DNA of 24,780 nt, from the NCBI GenBank assembly GCA_036897625.1, contig JAYMTA010000738.1, forward strand, positions 1-24,780, written 5' to 3'. This stretch comes from Pelargonium cotyledonis. Lineage: Eukaryota > Streptophyta > Magnoliopsida > Geraniales > Geraniaceae. The notes under the pieces are model-generated. The model saw only the letters and a list, made by a program, of their open reading frames with translations. It had not been told where the DNA came from and did no database searches. The first letter of the stretch is position 1; the number at the start of each line of letters is the position of its first letter. The translations under genes were made by a program, and so were the position numbers. Shown one piece after another: positions 18,525 through 24,780 of the stretch.

Positions 18525-21500
18525 CCATACTCTTGGTCATGGCCTCATCAATTTCCAATTCCACCCCCACACCATTTTCTTCATTTTCCTCCTCCATAAA
18601 CCCCAAACCAACCATTTACTGTTCTCTATCTTCTTCTTCTTCTTCTGTTATCTCATACTCCAAAGTTACAAACTTTAGATCCTCCAGATGGGTTCCTGTA
18701 ATGGGTCTCAGTCCTTTTTCTCCATGGAGTGGTTTGAAGAGTCTGGGTATCTCTGTAAAGCCCGCAAATTCTATAAAATTAGGTACTTTTGTGAATTGGG
18801 TATTTTTGTGTACTTCCTTATGTGAAATGGGTGGTGTATTGATTTGTGGATGCATTATTGTTTTGTGTTGAGATTTTGAAATATTGGTTGTGCAGTGCAG
18901 AAAGGGAGAAGTAGGAGGAAAGGGGTTTTTGCTTCTCTATTTGGAGTTGGAGCTCCTGAAGCTTTGGTGATTGGAGTGGTGGCTTTGTTGGTTTTTGGTC
19001 CCAAAGGTCTTGCTGAGGTTAGTTAGTTGTATCCTTAGTAACTGTAAACTAGAGCCGGCAATTCGGGCCTCAACTAATGTGTGTTCACTAATGTTGTAAT
19101 CTTGTTCGTGTTGGAGCACCCAACAACTGACATGCACAATTAAGAGTTATAATTGTAATTTAATCCCCTAAAAACCCTAGCTAGTTAACGTAGTTATGTT
19201 ATTTGTGATATTTAATTGTGTTGGAGATGTGGTACCAAGCAAGTTGGTTTTATAGTGCAAAACCTGTTAGATCATATCATGTCCTGTCAACCAGGCTCAC
19301 TTACTTAACAGGTCGTGTTCGTGTTTAATATTTGAATATGATTGTTAAAGTGTTGGCCCATTTAACACACAATCAATCTTCAACGTGGCAAGAGCACGGC
19401 ACATACGCATGTATTGTCAGCTCTACAGTAAACTGTGGATTGGACAATGTGTAATTTAATTCAAGCTTTTAATCGAAGCCTGGTGTTTATACTTTTGTGT
19501 ACTTAAAAACCGAATGTATTAGGAAACAATAGGATAATCCCTTGTGAAACTATAGGATGAACTATAATTCTTGGTGACAAGCCTTGCTATGAGTGCCCTT
19601 CAATTAATTAAACCCTAGTCGGGCTCCCTTGTAATACAATTATTTTATTTAATGATATTTGACAATATTTTTGTTCCTAGGACCATCTATATCTCTTACG
19701 GCTTCATTGAGTATTTGCATTGGTAATTTTGTTACTCTTAGCGTGTTCTTAAATGGAAGATCTATATCTTCAACTGATTTTATTAGAGTACCCAAACTTC
19801 AGCAGTCATGTTTAACAATATACTCCGTTTTGTTCTAACTTCACTGGTTTCAACTGAAACTAAGTTATACATTCCAGTAATGATCTACATGTGGGCCATT
19901 TTTTTTTTTTGATCAGCAAGCAGTGCTTTGTATTAATCATTCAAAGATTACAAAGTAAAAAACATCCCAAAGGGATTAGGATTTGTTACAGCTAATGGGG
20001 GAAGTAAAAGGTGATGACAGACATCCTTCTAAACTACAGTGGTGATTATCAGAGGTGGTGAAGAAGGAATGCCAAATTGAAAAAACAGACAATCAGAAGG
20101 GGGGGGGTGTTACTTAATTGAGTTAGTTCAACTAAAAGTTTAAGTTGATAGTTGATAGCCCAATATTAAGTTATTAACTTCAACATCTAACAGACAATAT
20201 AGCGGGAATTATAGGTAACCAGCTCCATGTGGCTGCCTTTCAGGCTTGTTTGTGTTGAGTTCACTTTTCCACTCCGACCAAAATATAGATGTGGAGTTCT
20301 CCATAATATGTTGTGAAGCATCCTTACACTTGTAGTGGAGCTATTCTTTTCTTGACATTTTGGTAATGCAAAATTCTTGTTACCGAATTAAATAAGGTTC
20401 AGTGACAGAGAAGCATGCTTATGTTTAATTTACTTCAGGGTAAGAGCCTCTATATGTGTTTATGCACAAATTGATAGAACATTATCTTTAACTACTTTAT
20501 TCTTTATGTTAATTTCTATAAATCCCGTTAAATTATCTGAATGCAGGTTGCTCGTAATCTGGGGAAAACTCTACGTGCATTTCAACCCACAATTAGAGAG
20601 CTACAGGTTGGTGCTTACAAAAGTTTATATGGTTACACCACTTTAAATGAGGATTTAACTATACTAATGTCGCCACCTTCCTTTACTTAGGATGTTTCGA
20701 GGGAATTTAAGAGCACCCTTGAACGGGAAATTGGTCTGGACGACATTTCAAATCCATCTCAGAATAAATATAGCTCCAACGGAACCAACATTGCCCCAAC
20801 TCCTTCGCCAATTGCCAATACTGAGGATTCTCAAACTGTTGTTGACCCCAGTAAGTAATGAAGTACTTCAATCATTTGAAAAAACAAAAAGTTAAATGTT
20901 ATCTAAGATGCTTTCATTTTTTTTTCTTTCCCCTTCAATAATAGATCGTTAGGCGCGGATTACAAGAAAGTATCGTAGCCAGGAACTACATAAACTTCTT
21001 GGTTATTTGGATATCATGCGCAATTTATGTATTATTTCACTCATCCTTGAAGTAGTTATTAGAATATGAAAATTAAATTGAACCTTCAACTATCAACTTT
21101 AGCTTTTAGTTGAGTTAGTTCTTCACATGGTAGAGCTTTGGACGCTACCTAAGAGCATAGAAGTTGACAACAACTAGAACCTTCGCTTCATTGCTTGGTT
21201 CACTAGAAAACATATATGGAATTGGAAAGGAGGGTTTATGATTGACAAACACGCCCGATTCTAAACCTCCCGGTAGAAAGGAGGGTTTATAACTAGTCTA
21301 GGCTCTAGGGTTACAAAAACTCAAAATCCTAGTTATGGACAAAATCTAAAACAAATTCACAGTCCAAGGGTATCACACTATTTAACCCATTCATAGTTTA
21401 TGCCTTTAGCCTCTTAGGTGGGCTATGATTTGTTGGTAGTGAGAATGGATCTAGTCAAATTATTTTTTCAATGCAAACACTACCACACTTCATGAAGCGC

Positions 21501-22460
21501 CACAAACTGCTTTCTTTTATTTGTATAGTTGAATATAATCGGACTTGGTAAAATGCGAAGATTTTAATTATTGTCCAAAATTGCAGATGGTGTTACTCCA
21601 CCAAAAGAAGCATACACTTCTGAAGATTATTTGAAGACAACCGAAGAACAGCTTAAAGCAATTGCTTCCCAACAGCAGGAAGTGGCACCTCCGACAACCT
21701 CTACAGAACAAACTCAGGCATACACTTCTGAAGAGTATCTGAAGATAACCGAAGAACAGCTTAAAGCAATTGCTTCCCAACAGCAGGGAGTGGCACCTCC
21801 GACAGCCTCTACAGAACAAACTCAGTTCGAAGAACCCCAATCTCAGCCTCAAGGTCTCTCTCTCTCTCTCTCTCTCTCTCTTTGAAACATCATGTAGAGG
21901 TGGCAATACATGTGTGTCATGCTCGTGACGCGCTAAAGATTGAATATTTGCTATACGGGTCATCACAAAGACAAACATTTATTATTTGTGCTCAAATGTT
22001 AAACATTAATACAACATGTCTAACAGGTGTTAAGTAAATGAGTGGACTTGCATGGCACGACCCAACACGTTTAGCACACCACAACTCGACACACGTTGGC
22101 ATAGTACAACCCAACTAGAGCTGGCAGTTTGTGCTTGCGTGCCGTGTTAATGCCATGCTAAAGGTTTGGGAGTTGCACGAACACAACACGTTTAGTCATC
22201 GCGTTGCATGACACACCACGAGCACGAGATGTTCAACACAGTAACTAAATGGTTCATGACACGAACACTAACCAACACATTATGCACGACATGACCCAAC
22301 ACGTTTGACATATTATAAGGATTAATTTACAATTATACCTTTAATAACATGTGTATTGCTAGCTCTAACATTATGCTAATCTTTGTTATTGGTATCAGTC
22401 AAAGTCGAAGAGGCTGCTACTCCTTTGCCTCCACCCCCGAAGCCTGACATCAACGCATGA
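18521..22460 (+). CDS. HCF106: Thylakoid Sec-independent translocase subunit TatB (HCF106), 6 exons
   Basis: Exons 18521-18782, 18896-19017, 20547-20606, 20691-20850, 21587-21853 and 22399-22460 join in frame to 310 aa. The product is the plastid TatB protein, which with cpTatC forms the receptor of the delta-pH/Tat pathway that moves folded twin-arginine proteins across the thylakoid membrane. Residues 1 to about 90 are a Ser-rich chloroplast transit peptide. The signature GVFASLFGVGAPEALVIGVV (97-116) runs into ALLVFGPKGLAE: a single transmembrane helix with Glu109, a Gly-Pro hinge (122-123), then the amphipathic helix VARNLGKTLRAFQPTIRELQ (129-148). The conserved DVSREFKSTLEREIGLDDIS follows. 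The stromal tail contains two 36-residue repeats (210-245 and 246-281) of the YTSEDYLK-TEEQLKA motif and ends PPPPKPDINA. Met7 (18539), with a better context and a typical MASS start, is an alternative giving 304 aa. The protein is longer than Arabidopsis HCF106 (about 260 aa from memory), partly through the duplication. Confidence 0.93.
19050..19425. mobile_element. Non-autonomous hAT-type element (376 bp) in HCF106 intron 2
   Basis: The left end reads TAGAGCCGGCAAT and the reverse complement of the right end reads TAGAGCTGACAAT (11 of 13 identical). Flanking octamers CTGTAAAC (19042-19049) and CAGTAAAC (19426-19433) match at 7 of 8 positions, the 8-bp duplication expected for hAT transposition. 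The interior is non-coding with GTGTTCGTGTT-type words. It resembles the element in intron 5 of the same gene and is a different subfamily from the one in the DCR intron. Confidence 0.75.
19899..20100 (-). mobile_element. Antisense 3' end of a LINE-type retrotransposon (fragment)
   Basis: A 12-nt T run (19899-19910) is followed by GATCAGCAAGCAGTGCTTTG and TATTAATC. On the minus strand this reads as a 3' end with ...CTTGCTGATC and a poly(A) tail, the form of plant L1 elements. About 190 bp of GC-richer sequence with no useful frame lies behind it, so it would be a strongly 5'-truncated copy. I found no clean target duplication. Confidence 0.45.
20117..20156 (-). repeat. LTR-end-like segment, inverted relative to 21086-21140
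   Basis: The reverse complement of 20121-20155 begins TCAACTATCAACTTAAACTT and continues TTAGTTGAACTAACT. About 29 of 35 positions agree with the segment at 21086-21120 in intron 4. This wording is common at LTR retrotransposon ends in plants. The two fragments are in opposite orientation about 950 bp apart, across exons 3 and 4. Confidence 0.4.
20851..21586 (+). other. HCF106 intron 4 (736 bp)
   Basis: Donor CCA|GTAAGT (strong) and acceptor AATTGCAG|ATGGTG split an Asn codon in phase 1. Intron 3 (20607-20690) is only 84 bp. Apart from the LTR-end-like segment at 21086-21140, the intron is ordinary and non-coding; GGAGGGTTTAT occurs at 21230 and 21280 as a short direct repeat. Confidence 0.75.
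21086..21140 (+). repeat. LTR end followed by a degenerate primer-binding site
   Basis: TCAACTATCAACTTTAGCTT leads into TTAGTTGAGTTAGTTCTTCA and then CATGGTAGAGC. The last part looks like the initiator-tRNA primer-binding site TGGTATCAGAGC with TCA deleted. It is consistent with the 3' edge of a decayed Copia-type LTR. No internal retrotransposon sequence or second LTR is evident here. Confidence 0.4.
21610..21825 (+). repeat. In-frame tandem duplication, 2 x 108 bp, in HCF106 exon 5
   Basis: Unit 1 is 21610-21717 and unit 2 is 21718-21825, abutting with no spacer. I count 5 differences in 108 bp, about 95% identity, so the duplication looks recent or homogenised. Each unit encodes 36 aa beginning AYTSE(D/E)YLK and ending STEQTQ. 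The duplicated YTSEDYLK-TEEQLKA motif is the conserved part of the stromal tail in plant HCF106 as I recall it. Confidence 0.95.
21855..21880 (+). repeat. (TC)13 microsatellite at the HCF106 exon 5 splice donor
   Basis: The donor reads CAAG|GTCTCTCTC: the T of the GT is the first base of a perfect 26-nt TC run. Positions +3 to +6 (CTCT) depart from the plant donor consensus, so the site is predicted weak. If the intron is retained, translation adds Gly-Leu and Ser-Leu repeats and stops at 21883-21885, replacing the last 19-20 residues. Confidence 0.9.
21895..22367. mobile_element. Non-autonomous hAT-type element (473 bp) filling HCF106 intron 5
   Basis: The left end reads TAGAGGTGGCAAT and the reverse complement of the right end reads TAGAGCTAGCAAT (11 of 13). 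Flanking octamers ACATCATG (21887-21894) and ACATTATG (22368-22375) match at 7 of 8. The interior is dense in ACACG/CGTGT words in both orientations and has an extra internal end-like TAGAGCTGGCAG at about 22116, perhaps a nested or rearranged copy. No reading frame. It accounts for 473 of the 545 bp of the intron (21854-22398). Confidence 0.8.
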
Positions 22461-22850
22461 AACCTCAAATTCCACGCCTGTCCATTCTCCGGCAGTCCCA
22501 AAGAGACACACGAAAGATCGAAAATGAAAGATAAGTGATGAAAATGCTGTGATTGCTCTTCTATCTTCATTTATGTCTCAATTTTTGTGTGATGAACAGG
22601 CCTAGGGTAGTTTCTAGAGTTTATGTACAAATTGGACTGCCATGATAAGTTTGAAGGGTTTCACTGGATACAATGTAGAATTAATGTCATATTTTCTTTT
22701 TATATTTGTAAGTAGTGTCATTTCAAGAGAGGAATGTTTTGTATCAGCTAGGATGGGAATGGATTCTTTTTGGTTCTTGAATGAGAAATGGGTGTAGCAT
22801 TTATCATCACATGTTTTTTTTTTTCATATTTATATGAACAATGCAATGGC
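22461..22850 (+). other. HCF106 3' flank / probable 3' UTR
   Basis: T-rich sequence typical of a plant 3' UTR follows the TGA stop. No clear AATAAA is visible; AATTAA-like words lie near 22678. A T run occurs at about 22815. The poly(A) site cannot be fixed. Confidence 0.4.
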
Positions 22851-22899
22851 CTAAGGTTGTGTTTGGATTAGCCAATTTACAAGTCGGTTTCAAATTTGA

Positions 22900-23056
22900 G
22901 TGATTCTTGAATAGTTGCGGGTCTGTTCAAACAAATCTATACATTTTGTACATAAAACATAAACCCAATTTGTAGTTCGGAACCTGAACGAACTACTATC
23001 ATTTTCATTTCTAGTCCGAGGAATCCGACCCAAAATCGGAATTGTCACCCCAACTA
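22900..23056. repeat. Possible degenerate hAT-like MITE fragment
   Basis: Words such as GTTCGGAACCTGAACGAACT and a right edge ATCGGAATTGTCACCCC resemble the ends of plant hAT-type MITEs (...AATTGCCACCCCTA). I could not find a matching left end or a convincing target duplication, so this is only a tentative fragment. Confidence 0.25.
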
Positions 23057-24780
23057 AAATGGAAAACATTATCTACAAGTATAGAGTATAGGAGAAGATA
23101 ATAATGGTGTAAATGTTTTGTATAGTGTTGGTTATGGGTATTAAATGAGAAGAGAAATTATGGAAGAAGCATGAGCTACACCCACACACACACCTACTTG
23201 ATAAGTAGTAGAGAGAATAGAAGAGAAGAGAGCATGTGGTGTGCTTGCTGTTTATGTACCTTTTTAGCCTTGTTGTAGGACCATCTAAATAAGCACTTAC
23301 ATAAGGCCATAACTACAAGGGGCTCATTTCCCATGTAGTCTTCATTAATTTTTATTCCAATTCTACCCCCAGCTCTCCCTTTTGGACCCACCCACCACCC
23401 TCCAACCTCACTCAACCATTTGAGTTACATGACCTGTTTAATTAAGTGAGTTAAAACGCTACGGTAAGAATATGATTGATCAATTATTGAACAAATTAAG
23501 TTAGTCGTCACATTAAATCAAATTTGAATTTACTTAAATTTATATCGTGTTCGTACCGTACCACGGGTCATGACTCAGTAAAATTAAAATCTAACTATAA
23601 ATAATTAAAACTGAACTCAATTGGAGTTCATATTGTCATGGGAAAGTAAAAAGCCAATGGGAATCATTAAAAGTTAACTTTCTTTAGGTTCAAACTTCAT
23701 TTTTCATCATGTGTTTCATGAACTGAAGTGAATCCATAGAAATAAAAATAAAAAGTTACTCATAATTATGGTGAAAAGGAGTCTAACTAAGTGAAAGACC
23801 CATTGAATCATAAAAACTTTTAGAAAATAATATCAACTAAAATTTACGAAAAAGGATTGGATATGAGAGTTGAACACCTAGACCGCAGTTTATGGTAAAT
23901 TGCTCGAGTTGCTTCTGTAGCAAGAATGGGTCGTCACACGCTTGCTAGGAATGGAATGGGAATGGCCTTCTCAAGGAATGGAATGGGTTGTCACAGACCT
24001 GAATTGCAAGTACTTAGTATTCAAAACTTTTGCGTGATTTGGTCACACAATTTAGAGTCTAACAACTTGAAACTGGGCTGGGCCAATCCGGATAAATACA
24101 CACTATAGGTTCAGACCTTTTATGTAGATGTAGCAAATCTACATATCATATCGGGTTTGTTTGGGTTACTAAAACTATTTTGGATTCAACTAAAAAAGAT
24201 TTCGATTATAGTCAGCTTTCATTATTTCAAGTATAAATTATGCGATTGCGTATGAAAACACTCGATCTAATATGATCTAACTCGAAAAATTATCGGACAA
24301 GTTCTATGCAAGTCAAAAATTAGTTGGCTCAAACTAATAAAAGTAATTCTAGAAAGCAAAAGGAGAGCTGATGGAAGGGAAGAAGAAAAGGCTCTTGTTT
24401 TGTGTGTAATGAGATGCGAGGCTAAAGAAAATTGATTGGGTTGTGAATTTTTATGATATTATTGCAATAAAGCTAAAAGATGATATAAAATAACAATATT
24501 ATTATTAACGTTTATATTATTTTATATAAATGGAGATGAGAAAGAGAAATGTCTCTGTCATACGCACGGGGGGTGTGTCTGCACACGTGCACAATTTTTT
24601 TATTTTCATAAGTTTTCATCATGTAAAAAAAAAAAAGTAAAAGTGAAAATAATAATAATAATAATAACAATATATAGTATATTGTATATCAGTTGAGCTG
24701 ATATAATATTACATTAGTTAAATTAATAAGGTGATGACACCTCATTTAAAATCATGAATCCAGACTGGTCGCTCCGCTCC
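23057..24780. other. Downstream intergenic region without recognisable gene
   Basis: AT-rich DNA in which I see no supportable coding region. Small items: repeated GGAATGGAATGGG near 23949 and 23975; a 9-bp hairpin TATGTAGAT / ATCTACATA (24121-24145); a CACACGTGCAC G-box-type word near 24580; and an (AAT)n run near 24648. The last 25 bases become GC-richer and may approach another feature beyond the window. Confidence 0.45.

Larger units (their letters stand above)
19018..20546 (+). other. HCF106 intron 2 (1.5 kb), rich in transposon remnants
   Basis: Donor GAG|GTTAGT and acceptor GAATGCAG|GTTGCT, phase 0, between Glu128 and Val129 just after the membrane helix. It contains a hAT-type element (19050-19425) only 32 bp from the donor, an antisense LINE-like 3' end (19899 to about 20100), a run of nine G's (20099-20107) and an LTR-end-like segment (20117-20156). 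Confidence 0.8.

Noticed and set aside
18496..18678. Overlapping frame in front of HCF106
   Set aside because: It begins at TTG rather than ATG and overlaps the transit-peptide coding sequence in another frame.
21895..22367. Two nested complete hAT elements in HCF106 intron 5
   Set aside because: The inner TAGAGCTGGCAG at about 22116 has no flanking octamer matching the right side; only the outer pair has a 7/8 target duplication, so I call a single element.
1..24780. CRISPR array, bacterial operon, tRNA or rRNA gene
   Set aside because: No regularly spaced identical repeats, no tRNA A/B-box pair with a plausible cloverleaf and no rRNA-like stretch were seen; the window is plant nuclear DNA.

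Overview
This is nuclear DNA from a flowering plant, most probably a eudicot; I cannot place it more finely. The non-coding DNA is AT-rich, there are spliceosomal GT-AG introns, the transposon remnants are plant-type, and there is a plant-specific cuticle acyltransferase plus a nuclear gene for a thylakoid protein. I found three protein genes, all on the + strand, and rebuilt their exons by hand from reading frame, splice sites and remembered family sequences. There is no operon logic: the three products act in the epidermal cytosol (cuticle), the nucleus (mRNA m6A) and the thylakoid membrane (Tat protein import).

Layout. 1-4300: intergenic, AT-rich, with weak repeats and two GC-richer islands that look like decayed transposons. 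4307-7591: DCR-type BAHD acyltransferase, two exons and 449 aa, with an L1-box-like epidermal motif upstream and a 672-bp hAT-type element in its intron. 7592-9220: intergenic, with two Stowaway-like MITEs. About 9222-17690: MTB, the METTL14-like subunit of the m6A writer, 1186 aa in six coding exons, behind a 2.2-kb intron in the 5' leader. 17690-18250: short intergenic stretch. 18255-22460: plastid TatB (HCF106), 310 aa in six exons. 22461-24780: 3' flank and intergenic DNA in which I see no gene.

The most interesting observations are these. (1) Three small non-autonomous hAT-type elements with terminal inverted repeats and 8-bp target duplications, all inside introns; one makes up 87% of the last HCF106 intron. 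(2) A recent-looking in-frame 108-bp (36-aa) tandem duplication in the HCF106 tail, followed by a (TC)13 microsatellite that sits on the 5' splice site. (3) Short upstream ORFs in both MTB and HCF106 whose stop codons overlap the main start codon, as TAATG and ATGA; in MTB a second possible 3' splice site would remove the uORF. (4) Two closely spaced hairpins upstream of the HCF106 start. I do not see a wholly new multi-gene system here; these are unusual features of known genes.
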